Source: Quercus robur (Eukaryota; Streptophyta; Magnoliopsida; Fagales; Fagaceae). From it: a stretch of 64,000 nucleotides of DNA. Shown here one piece after another: positions 23,101 through 35,590 of this stretch. Every line of letters begins with the position of its first letter. Within the stretch, counting starts at the first letter, position 1. Location: NCBI RefSeq assembly GCF_932294415.1, contig NC_065538.1, positions 48,150,843 to 48,214,842 on the forward strand, in the 5' to 3' direction. The position numbers and the translations under genes were made by a program. Under the pieces are notes generated by a model that did no database searches, was not told where the DNA came from, and was given only the letters and a program-made list of their open reading frames with translations.

Positions 23101-25520
23101 CCGACCAAATCAAAGCCATTAACAGTCTACAGACTCCTCGGAACCCGAAGGAGGTGCAGAAGCTCACTGGCATGATTGCGGCATTAAACCGGTTCATATC
23201 GCGATCGGCGGATCGATGTCGGCCTTTTTACCTCCTGATAAACAAGTGGAAAGAGTTTAAATGGTCGGAGGATTGCGTTCAGGCTTTCCAACAGCTTAAG
23301 GACTACCTGTCCCGACCACCCATCATGTCTAGTCCGGAGGCAGACGAGGTGCTGTTTGCCTACATCGCCGTAGCTCCCCACGCCGTAAGCCTGGTACTGA
23401 TATGGGATGATAATGGGGTGCAGCGACCGGTGTACTATGTGAGCAAATCACTACATGAGGCCGAGGTGCGATACCTACCCTTAGAAAAGGCAATTCTGGT
23501 GATAGTGCATGCAACCCGGAAGCTTCCTCATTACTTTCAGGCGCATACGGTCATCGTTCTGACTCAGCTTCCCCTTCAAGCCGTGCTTCGAAACGCTAAC
23601 TACACAGGAAGGATCGCCATGTGGAGTGCTATTTTGGGGGCTTTTGATATTAAATATATGCCCAGACCCTCCGTCAAAGGACAGGTCCTCGCAGACTTGG
23701 TAGCGGAGTTTGCTGAGCCCTCTATAGAAACGATGACCGAGAAGAAAGACCTGGGTGGAAAACTGGTTGGCGCAGTTTCAGCCGGGGAGACCATGCATTG
23801 AAAGGTCTACGTGGATGGCGCGGCCAACCAGAGGGGATCAGGAGTTGGGATAGTTTTAATATCGCCGGACGGCGCTGTCATTGAAAAATCATTAAGACTC
23901 GGATTCTCGGCTACGAACAATGAAGCCGAATACGAAGCCTTACTTCAAGGGATGACAATGGTTCAAAGGTTGGGTGGAAGAGTAATAGAAGCGTTCTCGG
24001 ACTCCAGATTAGTGGTCGGACAAGTGATGGGAGAGCTAGAAGCTCGAGATACTAGGATGCAAGAGTATCTGGGACAAGTCAAACGGCTACAGACGAGTTT
24101 TGAATCCTTCAGCCTAACGCACATTTCCAGGAGCATAAACACTCATGCAGACTCGTTGGCCACTCTTGCCACGTCCTCGGCACGTAATTTGCCACGAATG
24201 ATCCTAGTCGAAGATCTAGTCAAGGCCAGTCCCATCAGTGGAAACCCGACCCAAGTCCATCAGATTAGACAGAGCCCTAGTTGGATGGACCCCATAAGGA
24301 ATTTCCTCCAAGACGAGATCCTACCGGAAGAAAAACTAGAAGCTGAGAAGATACGTAGAAATGCTCCTCGTTTTTGGCTATCAGAGGACCGCAAACTCTA
24401 TCGGCGCTCCTACTCTGGACCGTACTTGCTCTGCGTACATCCAGAAGAGTCCGAGTCTCTTCTTGAGGAGTTGCATGAGGGAGTATGTGGAAGTCACACC
24501 GGAGGAAGATCGCTGGCGCACAGGGCACTCACCCAAGGATACTGGTGGCCGAACATGCAGAGACAGGCCCAGGAATACGCTAAGAAGTGCGATCAGTGCC
24601 AAAGGTTTGCCCCGAATATCCACCAACCCGGAGGGGTTCTCAACCCACTCTCCAGTCCATGGCCGTTCGCGTAATGGGGTCTTGATATTGTCGGGCCTTT
24701 CCCCAAGGCTGCGGGGAACAAGCGATACATAATAGTCGGAACCGATTACTTCACTAAATGGGTGGAGGCTGAACCTTTGGCCAACATCAGGGACGTGGAC
24801 GCCCAGAAATTCATCTGGAAGAACATTATCACCCGCTTCGGAACTCCGAGAACACTCATTTCCGACAATGGTCTTCAGTTTGACAGCAAGAATTTTAGGG
24901 AGTATTGCCGTGAATTTGGGATCATTAATCGATATTCCACCCCCGCATACCCCCAAGGAAATGGGCAAGTCGAGGCCGTAAATAAGGTCATAGTGAACGG
25001 ATTGAAGAAAAGACTGGATGAGTCAAAGGGGAGATGGGTAGAAGAACTACCGCACGTTTTGTGGACCTATCGGACAACGCCGCGGCGTTCAACCGGTGAA
25101 ACCCCCTTCTCAATGACTTATGGGGCTGAGGCCGTGCTTCTGATCGAGAACAATTTCCCCACGCTGAGGTCTAGCTCGTTTACCCCAAGCGATAACGATG
25201 AGTTGCTAGGAAGAAGTCTGGACCTAGCCGAAGAAAGAAGGGAAAAGGCCACGATTCACATGGCCTATTATCACCAGAAGCTGAGACAAGGGTATGATGC
25301 TCACGTCAAATTGCGGCCTCTGGGTCCAGGTGATCTCGTGATGAGGAAGATTCTTGGCAGCGCAAAGAACCCCTCTTGGGGCAAGTTGGGGCCCAATTGG
25401 GAGGGACCATACCGTGTCACATCCGTGGCCGGAATAGGCGCCTACTACCTAGAAGATTTGGATGAAAAAGCTGTACCTCGACCATGGAATGTAAATAACC
25501 TCAGGAGGTATTATTATTAA
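20166..25520 (+). pseudogene. Tat gag-pol polyprotein with five in-frame stops
   Basis: One reading frame runs from the ATG at 20166 to the TAA at 25520 with no frameshift. Stops at 21300 (TAG), 22101 (TGA), 22203 (TAG), 23799 (TGA) and 24672 (TAA) break it. Order: gag (20600-21130), a Cys/His knuckle-like CHYHQDHGHTTEDC (21393), retropepsin with DSG at 21807, reverse transcriptase (22500-23060, YIDD near 22923), RNase H (23290-23650) whose first acidic residue appears replaced (YIAVAPHA), archaeal-type RNase H (23805-24190) with VDGAANQ, NNEAEYEAL, SDS and ADSL blocks, and integrase with an HHCC zinc site (24470-24600) and a DDE core (SDNG near 24864, Glu in NGQVEA near 24975). Product synthesis would need readthrough, so this copy is probably dead. 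Confidence 0.9.
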
Positions 25521-25581
25521 TAAGAATGGCTTAGCATACGTTTTCTTTTATGACTATTCGCCGCTTGCCAGTCTACATTAC

Positions 25582-25905
25582 AACTATTTATAAGTTTTAA
25601 ACAGAACCTAAGTCCTACATGGCTCCTCGGACCACAGACTTAGGGGAAATTAATACTTAAGCCAACTATTTATAAGTTTTAAACAAAACCTAAGTCCTGC
25701 ATGGCTCCTCGGACCACAGACTTTTGGGGAAATTATTACTCATGATATTTCATAGTTTTAAACAGAACCCAAGTCCTGCATGGCTCCTCGGATCACAGAC
25801 TTTGGGGAAATTATTACTCATGACAATTCATAGTTTTAAGCAGAACCTAAGTTCTGCATGGCTCCTCGGACCACAGACTTTTGGGGAAATTATTGCTTGT
25901 GATAG
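25582..25905. repeat. Tandem repeat, about four 80-bp units
   Basis: Each unit contains AAACAGAACCTAAGTCCTGC, then CTCCTCGGACCACAGACTT and GGGGAAATTA. It lies just after the integrase stop. Tandem repeats at this place are usual for Tat elements. Confidence 0.85.
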
Positions 25906-26243
25906 ATTGGGAGATTATTACTTAAAGGAAATCATTTTAATGTGTGCGCGCAGTTTAGCACCATCGCAATCGTCAAATGCGCAGCGCCAAAAACCCATTT
26001 TTGTTTTGACCGATGACCTGTGTCTACATTGTTGCAAATGTTTAAAATAAAGAAGAGCGCTACTGACACACATCCGTAGTAAGCAAAACGAACATTTTAT
26101 GTTAATATTCCGAGTACAATAGGAAGAGAGGTCCTTACAAAAAAAGGGAAAAGTAGGATAACTCTCATTTAAAATTAAAAAAAAAAAAAATATATATATA
26201 TATATATATATTAACTATTCACAGAGATTGAAAGCCTAAAAGG

Positions 26244-28682
26244 CTAAGTTTCAGCGGGAGGATCTTCTTTCTGCTCGGGCTGAGGAAGAGGAACCTCGAT
26301 GGTAGAGTCTGTGGCGGGATCCTCCGCCACATCAGGCACAAGGACAGCATCAGGCACCGCCAGGTCCTGCTCTGAAGCCACTTGGGCGTCATCAGGATTC
26401 GCACGGATCTCCCGAGGATAGAAGATGCTCTCGGGCAGTCTTAGTGCCGAATCCGCAGGAACTCCTGCAGCGTCGAGAGCATAAGCCCATGAAATGCCGC
26501 AGTACTCCCTGCATACCTCGGGAATCTCCTCAGACAGCCTGGCCTCCGTCTCTTCAGCCCCGAGCTGGCGAGCAGCATTCTTCTCGGCCTCTGTAGCCTC
26601 TCGGATCAGCTGGGCCTCCTCCTTGACCCGCCTCAGCTCATCCTCTACTTTTTGCAGGGCAGTCTTGAGATCCTGAACTGCCTGCCTCTCGGTGGTGAGG
26701 TTAAGCTGCGCCGTGTACAGTTCTTTGCACTGGTCCTCCGCCTGGGTCTCGGCACTCTTTAAACCAGCCTCTGCGCTTTTGCGCCGGTTCTCCGACACCT
26801 TGAACTCGTCCGTGAGTTTAAGGTGCTCGTGCTTGAGGGACCCCAAGGCTTTCTCCATCTCCGCCCGAGCCTGGGTCTCAGCCTCAACCCGACTACGGCT
26901 ATCGCGGCAAAACTCATCAGCCACGAACACCTGCTGAGTAATCTGCGAACGAGATAAGAGTGTTAAAGAAATCTAACAGGGATAAGTAAATTAATAAAAC
27001 AGTAAAAGGATTACTTACCAACGCGAGATCCCTTTTTAGGGATAGGAAGAGCTCGTGCTGAGAGAACCGCCTATAGGCCTCCATGTCCCGAGGAAGGAGT
27101 AGGGGTTGCTCTAAGGCATCAGCCACGTACCCTGCCCGGCCTCGTTTATACTCTCGGACCGAAGCATTGGAAAGGATGGCCACCCCATCCAGTTCCAACT
27201 TGGGGTTCCATGCACGAGGGGCAGCGCGCACTTCAGCAAGGTTATCTTCATCCCGGCTCTCCGAGGAGTTACCCCTTCTGCTCCTTGGCGCCCGCATGGT
27301 CTTTTGCTGCTTGGTCGGCTGGGCAATCACCTCACCATCCTCAGGAGTGTCAACCGGCCTCTTCTTCTTCAAGTCCGGATTAACCTTAAGGCCAGGGTCC
27401 GAGACGCCCTGAGGGGCCACAGGGGGAAGGGTTTTGACCTGTGATGGAGTTGGTCCCTTCGATAGCTGACCCTTTGATGACTGACCCTTCCCTCGGGAGG
27501 ACATTAGCTCCTTTAGAGTCTTTCCCTTTCCTGCCATGGGCTCTACCTCTTCGTCAGAAGTATCGTCCGAGCAGATAACGATTGAGGGAATACCAACTGC
27601 GGAATGTTGGTCCTGCTCTGCTTCGGGATTAGAAAGCTCCACCAAGGGGTTTTGCTGAATTTCCTCCTCGAAGTAAAACTTGTCTATCTCTTCCTCAAGG
27701 GAAAGACGAGATGATTCAGCCTCTTCTTCAACCAAAACAACAGGGCCAGGCTCGTTTACCAGAGGTAGCTGCTTTGGTAAGTAGGGATTTCTGACACCAG
27801 GCAACACAACTGGTGGCAGATCGTGTGGAGCTAGGAACCCGTCCTGGGACACGTCAATCCTAGCCAGCCTCGGACTGCCAGCCCTTATAGCGTGACCGAT
27901 TGCTTGGAAATCGCTGCTCAAAGGTTGATAGCCCAAAACCAGATGGGCCGCACGCAACTGTCCGTCCTCGATAGCGTAAATCTCCGACCTGAGAAGATAG
28001 TTCAGCGCTGGCACGTTCACAAGGCTTATCCGAGGAGCGACGTGAACTTTGTCTGCAAACAACCAAGAAAAGTTGGGTTAGTCCATGAAATTTTCCAATT
28101 ACACACAAAACAAAAAAAAAATAATAACCCCTTAATACTAAATCCTTTCCCAAAAAGGACCAATCCTAAAAACGCCGCACCTGGGTTCCCTGCCCGAGTT
28201 GGACAATGAATACCGTCGAACCACTCCCCAGAAGCAATGAGGAAGTCATTCTTCACGGTCTTATTGGATACTGGGAGACAAGAGATCAACCTAACGTCCT
28301 CGTTCCAGGATTTAAGATAATACCCATCATCCCCGAGGCGGTGACATTCGTACAGATAAGCCACATCGTGCCAAGTGAGGCCTAGATTCATCCGCTCGTC
28401 TAAGACGTCTACACAGCCTAGTATCTTGAACATATTCGGGGCACACTGATACGGCGTTAACCTATGGTTGAACAGGTATTCCCTTGTAATCCTACGTATG
28501 GGAAGTGTCATCCCTCCCTCTATGAAAGCAATCATGGGGATAACGACTTCTCCCTCAGCTCTATCTGTCAATATCCCTTCAAGAGGACAGTGCCGCAGCC
28601 CAACCCCCGGGGGAATGTGGTATTTCGCCCTAAAGGCTTCCATAGCGGCTGGAGTTTTTACTAATTTTTCGAATCTACCCAT
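26244..28682 (-). CDS. Antisense ORF of the Tat element, three exons, intact
   Basis: Minus-strand exons 28682-28181, 28052-27019 and 26942-26244 join at GT/AG sites with matching phases to give 744 residues without a stop. Exon 1 (MGRFEKLVK..., about residues 1-167) resembles the domain annotated as putative gypsy-type transposon or plant transposon protein. Exon 2 has an acidic, low-complexity middle and basic clusters (KKKRP, PRSRRG) that may be nuclear signals. Exon 3 is a long Glu/Lys/Ala heptad-like stretch, probably coiled coil, with an acidic Pro-rich tail. Antisense ORFs between pol and the 3' LTR are known in Tat-lineage elements; their function is not established. A TATA box lies 280 bp upstream. 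It is notable that this gene is intact while gag-pol is not. Confidence 0.8.
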
Positions 28683-28960
28683 CTGAACTGAACTGGGGAA
28701 ATGAAAGTAAAGACTGAAAAGAAAAGTAGAGTCCGAGGAGGGAATTGAAATGGAGAGAAAAGCGAAATGTACTGGTACCTTTACAAAACGCTCAAGGGGA
28801 CGCCTGGAAATCTCTCTTGGACGAAACGCTTCACAAAAACGGCTACGGCGGCGTAACGGACGCAAGTGTTCGTATATTTCTGGGATTCGATGGAGTTCTC
28901 TGGAGTCTTTTGAGGTTTGTGAAATGCAGATGAAAGAAGGAACTGAACCCCTTTGACGTC

Positions 28961-28970
28961 TTATATAGCC
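28961..28970 (-). promoter_or_regulatory. TATA box for the antisense gene
   Basis: The minus strand reads GGCTATATAAGACGTC about 280 bp upstream of the antisense start codon, between that gene and the 3' LTR. An independent minus-strand promoter is inferred. Confidence 0.5.
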
Positions 28971-29225
28971 GGGAGGAGAGAGAAAAGATCATCCCTGCCT
29001 AAAAATACGGGAAAAAATGATGGCCGTTCGATCCACGCCAAGCCGTTGGATGAAGGGAACATAACGCCTCTAGAAGTTAATGGCCACGCCTCGTAAATTG
29101 TAGCACGTCAAAAGTAACGGTCCGCACGCGCGCCCCACGATCTCCTTATTTCCATCCACTCACAAACATCAAAACCCCGCTTTTCCCCTCGGAGGGAGGT
29201 AAAAACCGGAGTTTTGAGGGGCTAT

Positions 29226-29909
29226 TGTGGGGCCCGGCCCAAAAATGATGGGCTATTCCAAACTCAGGCCCGTCCGAGGAGCGTCCTGTCCGAAGAGAAG
29301 CCTCATATGAAGCATTACTCAATCCCAATAGTGCCAAGGAAACCTGTCCGAGGAGTAACTCCTCCTCGGACATCACGAAACCCAGACGAGGAACTTTCCC
29401 CAGCCATTTCAGCTCATCTTCCCAACATATAAAATGAATTAAATCCAAAATATCTCATGGAAGGCTACCACCACATTAATTGCGCCCCAACCACCCTCTT
29501 GGCCGCATTAATGAGGAAAAGACTCCTGAACAGTACCGCCTTGGCCTCTGCAACTCACAAAGGGACTGATGAGGGCGTCTGATGGGACAGGTGCTCAAGT
29601 GGATGCTTGGATGATTAACAGGTGTAAGGTTGAGATGAAAAGAAGAGAAATATATAATGTAGTGGAGTCCCTCAAAGAAGGGGACGCGAGAACTGTATCA
29701 GAAACAAAGAGAAATAAAATCATACTTGGGAAATATCCATTCTGGTGTTTTTATTTTCTTTTCGCAAACAATATTGTCCATGCATTAGACTGAACAAGTT
29801 CACTGAGGCTAAGTTCTTTGACCCATCCTCTACAAATAATTATTGTGGGTTGCGCTTTGGGCCAGGGCCTAATCAACATAAGTTGGGCCAGGAAAATCGT
29901 GCAACTACA
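29226..29909 (+). repeat. Gypsy 3' LTR
   Basis: 684 bp, preceded by the purine-rich TTTTGAGGGG tract at 29212-29221. It differs from the 5' LTR at about six positions, mostly transitions. Confidence 0.95.
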
Positions 29910-29914
29910 ATAAT

Positions 29915-30574
29915 GTCTTCTCTTGATTTTTTTTTTTTTTTTGTCTTCTATTCCAATTTCCATTCTCCTTTGACCTACCTATTATATTAATGAAAAAAAC
30001 AATAATTATTTTCTATTAGAGCCCATTATGATTTATGATGACATTAAAAAAAAGTTGTAAAAGTTAAATGTGTGAAAATATCTAATAATTATTAGAATTA
30101 ATTAAAAATTTAAATTAAAAGAAAAATAAAAATTAAGGAAAGAGGGAGATATGGACGTTTGGGTGTAGAAACTGAACAGGAAACAAAATTGCCATACTTA
30201 AATCATTATTTTCGGTTACAAACCTAAATTATATTATTATTACCATAATTATACTCATTATGTAATAAATTTATAATAAATATTACAATAGAAGTCCTCA
30301 AGTCTTAAAGCACAGTCTAACACACTAAAGTGATGGATTACCATTTGCCTTTTAAGTTTACCATATTTGAATTTTCAATCAATACACAAAAAAATATTCC
30401 CTAATGAGAAAATAATGTCAGTCATGCATACAATATCATTACAACTCCCCAAAAAAAGGGACAAATAAGAGAAATAAACAACTTATTCAAATGTGATATA
30501 AAATAATTATTAAAAAAAAATCACCAATTCTGATTCACTTAACCCATGCCTATTGAGTTGTCCTATGAACTTTA
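29915..30574. other. A/T-rich spacer
   Basis: No gene, RNA gene or recognisable repeat seen. Long A and T runs only. Confidence 0.4.
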
Positions 30575-31122
30575 AGGGCTGTTTGGATTCATTTTTTTGA
30601 TTACTCAATTTCCATTACTCATCACTCATCAATCATAACTCATAACTCATTACTCATCACTCATTACTCATCACTCAATTTTTCACACCCGTTTGGCATC
30701 ATCATCTAATTTCCATCACTCAATATATTTCACACTATTTGTGGGCCCATACTTGTCAGCCGGTGCAGCTTAAAAAAAAAATAAAAAAAAATGAACTGAA
30801 GACCGAACCAGTGAAAAAAAAATCCCAGAACTGAAGACCGAACAAGTGAAAAAAAAAAGTCAAAAGGTGGTCAAAAGTTGTGGCTGTGGGTCCCCTATGT
30901 GTGTTTAATTACAATATTGTCATTGAGTTATGAGTTATGGAAACTGAAAACAGCCTTCAGTTGTTTTCAGTTTCCATAACCCATAACTCAAAAATCAGAG
31001 AATTGAGTGATGGAAACAGAGTTATCGTTTGCCAAACAACCTTTTTGCTATGGGTCCCATCATTTTTATGAGTTATGAAAACTGAGAATTAAGTTATGGA
31101 AATTGCCAATCCAAACAGCCTC
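30575..31122. mobile_element. Harbinger-like (Tourist-type) MITE
   Basis: The left end GGGCTGTTTGGATT and the right end AATCCAAACAGCC form terminal inverted repeats, with TTA on both sides as the likely 3-bp duplication. The interior is rich in CATCACTCAT/ATGAGTTATGG repeats on opposite strands. A related sequence occurs near 55310-55500 and 57420-57520. Confidence 0.6.
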
Positions 31123-31177
31123 TTAGTAACTGATGCCTTTTCATCTCCAGCAACAACAAAAACTTTTTTTTTTTTTT

Positions 31178-31290
31178 TAGAATACTAAATATTTTAACAA
31201 ACACACGGGAGAGAGGAGAAAGTCTTAAAGAAATTGACAGTAGTATATATTAAAAAATGGCTTAACTTTTGGATATACAGCACAGACTTT
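31178..31290. repeat. Block shared with the TBL copy 2 upstream region
   Basis: Contains ACACGGG, AAAGAAATTGACAGT and GGATATACAGCACAG. It is similar over about 110 bp to 44653-44765. In both places it lies upstream of a TBL gene, which marks the far end of the duplicated segment. Confidence 0.7.
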
Positions 31291-31348
31291 CTACCTCTTT
31301 AACTCGCACTCATTTTTTTTTTTTTTTTGAGAAAGAAGTAAGCGAGTT

Positions 31349-34300
31349 TTATTGAATAATTTTAGAATGGAATACATCACCCACATCATTGGGTAGCTTT
31401 TCTACCCAAACATCAATATCTGCAGTTAGAACTGCTCTTCTAGCTAGGGCATGAGCTATTTTATTACCCTCCCTACGAGTGTGCACAAAACAACTAGTAA
31501 CCAGAGTAGAACTAAGACAACGGATCTCATTTATAATATGGCCGAATAGAGTATGGCATGCTCCTATCGAGTTTATGGCTACAATAACCTTTGGCAATCT
31601 CCTTCAAAAACCATTTGAGATAGACACAGCTCCTTAGCTAGTGTAACGGCTCGGCTTACCGCTAGAGCTTCAGCGTGCTCTACTGAATGTGGTAGCGCGA
31701 TTCTTTGGCTCAAAGCTGCTATCACATCGCCGTTACAGTCCCTTACCACCACTCCAAGTTCGGCATAGTTGCAATGCTTAAACAATGCCGCGTCAAAATT
31801 TGCTTTGTAAACACCCTCTGGTGGTGGGGACCAGCCAGCCCAAGGTGATTGTGAAACTGGACTAGGGACCTGTTTATGGACGTCCAAAAATTCCATCACC
31901 ATCTCCTTCACTCATTTGTGGACCTCATAAAGGGGCCACGTTGGCTGGTGCTCGCAAAGCCTATTCCGAAACTGCCATAGACTCCATGTGGTTGTGGCAA
32001 AAACAGCAACGTTGAAGGCAAAACCCAGCTCCAAAACAGCCTCAAAGAGATCCAAGAAAGATCTAAACACGCTCTGATACAGTTTAGCGAAGCAAAAACA
32101 CGATTTCCAAACCGCCTTCGCATGGTCACAAAGCCATAGCACGTGTAGAATCGTTTCCTGGTGTTCTTCACAAAATGAACAAGTCTCGTCCACTAGAATT
32201 TGCCGACGTACCAGGTTTTGCTTTGTGGGTAGTGAGCCCTTTGCCGCTCTCCAAATGAAGTGCTTGATTTTTTGGGGAGTTTTGATCTTCCAAATTCCTT
32301 TCCACACATTCCCAGCCATCCCACCAAAGGAAGAAGGAGAAGAATGAAGCACCTCAGATGCAAGCATGTGGTAAGCTGTTTTGACCGTGTAGCTTCCATC
32401 AGGTGACGCCATACAAGACAGTCCACTTGATGCAACTTGCTTACGTAAATCCTCCTTATTGTCTCCACCTCCCAAGGATAAAAGGAGCTCTCTAGCAGCT
32501 CAATATTGCAGTCCGTAGTATTAGGATAGAAAAGATCAGAGACTTTCTCGACACTTGCATCCACCCTTGGTGAAACTATCTTGCCTCTTCTAGGTTCCGG
32601 AAGCCATTTATGCTCCCATATATTAATAGAATGCCCATCCCCAACTCTTCAGACAGCACCTTTTAGGATCATCTCTCTAGATTGTAAAATACTTTTCCAT
32701 GCATACGACCCATTCAAAGATATAGGGACCTCCAAAATGCTACCCTCCGGAAAATATTTTGCACTTAGGACTTTGTATAATAAAGTGTCCCTTTTGTGGT
32801 ACAGCCGCCAAACCTACTTTGCTAGCATTGCCTTATTAAATTTTTGGATATCACGAAAGCCCATACCACCAACCGATTTGGATGAGCACAAAGTACTCCA
32901 TTTCACCCAATGAATCTTCTTTGTCTCTCCTTGCCCCCACTAAAACTTTCAAATCATTGCCACAATGTCTTTACATAGGCTAACCGGAAGCTTAAATACA
33001 TTCATTGAGTATGCCGAAATTGATTGGGTAACGGCCTTTATCATAATCTCCCTACCGGCTTGTGAAAGCAACTTTTCTTTCCATCCTTGCATTTTGGACC
33101 AAATGCGTTCTTTAATTTAGGTAAAACATGCCTTCTTATTTCTTCCTACAAATGAAGGTAATCCCAAATATTTATCATAATGCTGGATTGCTGGAAGGCC
33201 TAGAGACTCCTTGATTGCTTCTTGGGTAGCTTCACCCATGTTTTTGCTGAAGAAAAGAGTAGTCTTTTCCTTATTCACTACTTGACCTGATGCCGCTTCG
33301 TAGGTGGCTAGGAGTTCTTTTATTTTCTCACATTCCTCCAAGGTGGACCTACAAAATAAAAGGCAATCATCTGCAAAAAAGAGATGGGTTAGCTTCGGTC
33401 CCCTTTTGCAAATTGAGAAGCCATGAATCTCCCCATTATTTGCAACTCTTCTTAGAATAGAGTTTAGACCTTTTGCACAAAAAAGAAATAGATAAGGAGA
33501 CAAAGGGTCCCCTTGTCTAATTCTTCGAGTTGGTGAAATCATTCCTTGTGGCTCCCCATTCACCAAGATGGAATAGGACACCGTAGAGATGCACTCCATA
33601 ATTAGCGTCACCCAAGATCTATGAAAACCCAACTTCAATAGAATTTTCTCCAAGAAAACCCATTCCACCCTGTCATACGCCTTGCTCATGTCGAGCTTTA
33701 GAGCCATGAAACCTGTTTTTCCTGTATAGCTTGTCTTCATGTGATGCAATGATTCATAAGCAATCAAAATGTTATCAGTAATCAACCTCTCAGCAATAAA
33801 ACACTTTAAGTTTCTGAGATGATGTTATTTAGCATATGTTTTAACCTATTTGCTATAACCTTACTGACAATTTTGTAAATCACATTGCATAAACTTATAG
33901 GTCTAAACTTTGACACTCTTTTTGGATTTTTAACTTTTGGAATCAAAGCAATAAAAGTGTGATTAATTGATTTTAAGATAGATCCATAATTAAGGCAAGA
34001 TAACACAGCTTGAGTAATATCTATTCCCACATTTGACCAATAAGTTTGATAAAAGAGTGGAGGCATACCATCTGGTCTAGGGGCTTTTAGGGGAGTCATT
34101 TCTTTTATGGCACATTCCACTTCTTCTCCTGTGTATGAGGCTGTAAGCTTGGCATTCATCTCTAACATTACCACCTCTTGGAAACCTTCTAAAATGCTCT
34201 CTAAATTATGCGGCTTTGATGTTGTGAATAAACCCGCATAGAAATCAACAAGCATCTTTGAAATCACTCCTTCCTCTGTTTGCCAAACTCCACAATTGTC

Positions 34301-35437
34301 CCTGAGTCCCTTGATGAAATTCCTTCATTTTCTTTGAGTGGCTATTCCATGGAAGAACTTGGTGTTCCTATCTCGACTCTTAATCCATTGAACTCTAGAC
34401 CTTTGATGCCATATCTGTTCTTCTTTGTCATAAAGCTTGTTTAGCTCTACCTTCAGTGTTACCACTTCCTGATAATTTCCATCATTGACCGATTTAGCTT
34501 CTGCCTGCCACAAAAGTTCCTTTGTTTCCTTTATCTGTTTCTTCACATTACCAAAATGGAGTCAACTCCACTTTTTCAACTTCTTCTTGCATTTTTTGAG
34601 CTTCACAGTTGCTATGTGCATAGGAGTGCCTACCACAAGAGTTGCCCATGCTCTAGCCACCATGTTGCTGCACCCCAGGTCCGTCGTCCACATCACTTCA
34701 AACCTAAACGGCTTACGCTTCCATCTTTGACTCTCCCCGTTTGGATCAAGGTTAAGTAGCAAAGGTCTATAATCAAACGTGAAGCAATGGAGGTGTTCAA
34801 CTCTGCCCGTGGGGAATTGATCTAACCATTCGTAGTTGGCAACACCTTTGTTTAGCCACTCCCATATCAACTCACCCCTCCGTCTTCCATGCCACGTAAA
34901 GTCTGGACCTGTGTACCCTAAGTCAACGAAGCCACCTTCATCTAACATTTCTCAAAAAGACTGCATGAGATTATGGGACCGTGGCACCCCTCTACGCTTA
35001 TCACTCACCTCCAATAGTTCATTAAAATCGCCGAAAACACACCACAGTAGTTTTGGTTTTGAACAAAGCATGCATAACATATTCCACCCTTCACTTCTTC
35101 TAGATTTCTCAAGCTCCCTATAGAATCCCGTCAAGTGCCATGCATTCTCTGTACACCCATGCACAATGACGTCAATGTGATCATTGGAGAAGCTATCAAT
35201 CCATACTACATCTTCATCCCTCCATAACATACCCAATCCTCCCCCTCTTCCATCATTAGGGACTGTAAAACACCCATCAAACTTCAACTGACATTGAACC
35301 CATTCCATATGTTCTCTATCCGACCATGTTTTCGATAAAAACACTATCGCAGGACCTTTTGCTTGCACTAAGTCTACAAGTTGACCAACTGCTCGGCGAT
35401 TCCCAAGCCCCTGGCAGTTCCATGCTAAAAGAATCAT
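31349..35437 (-). pseudogene. LINE ORF2: endonuclease, reverse transcriptase, RNase H
   Basis: Starts MILLAWNCQGLGN at 35437, the first endonuclease block. The expected catalytic Glu block reads FLSKT, so Glu is replaced by Lys. Reverse transcriptase covers about 34250-33120, with FADD at about 33370. zf-RVT is at about 32330-32090 (CSFCEEHQETILHVLWLC), and RNase H is at about 31830-31360 (ANFDAALF, GDCQ). In-frame stops occur at about 34949, 34559, 34322 and 33803, and a frameshift near 33790. Most stops read TGA or TAA where Arg or Gln is expected. Confidence 0.85.
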
Positions 35438-35590
35438 TGGTGTCGGCGGGGCTGGGAACCAGCCTCCACCGTTGTCATTGTATTTTCCTTGGCCACCTTC
35501 TTCTTATTCACCTCCAGTACACTATCTTCGTCTTCCTCGTCTGTGTGTGTTCTCTTTGTTAACAGAGATAAACTTTGCACTATGGGCTCA

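Larger units (their letters stand above)
19429..29909 (+). mobile_element. Tat-lineage Gypsy LTR retrotransposon, 10.5 kb
   Basis: 684-bp LTRs (19429-20112 and 29226-29909) are flanked by the duplication ATAAT (19424-19428 and 29910-29914). The plus strand encodes gag, protease, reverse transcriptase, RNase H, a second archaeal-type RNase H and integrase, in that order. The double RNase H marks the Tat group. A spliced antisense gene lies between pol and the 3' LTR, as known for Tat relatives. By eye the LTRs differ at about six sites, roughly 0.9 percent, so the insertion is young. The polyprotein frame is nevertheless broken by five stops. Confidence 0.95.
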
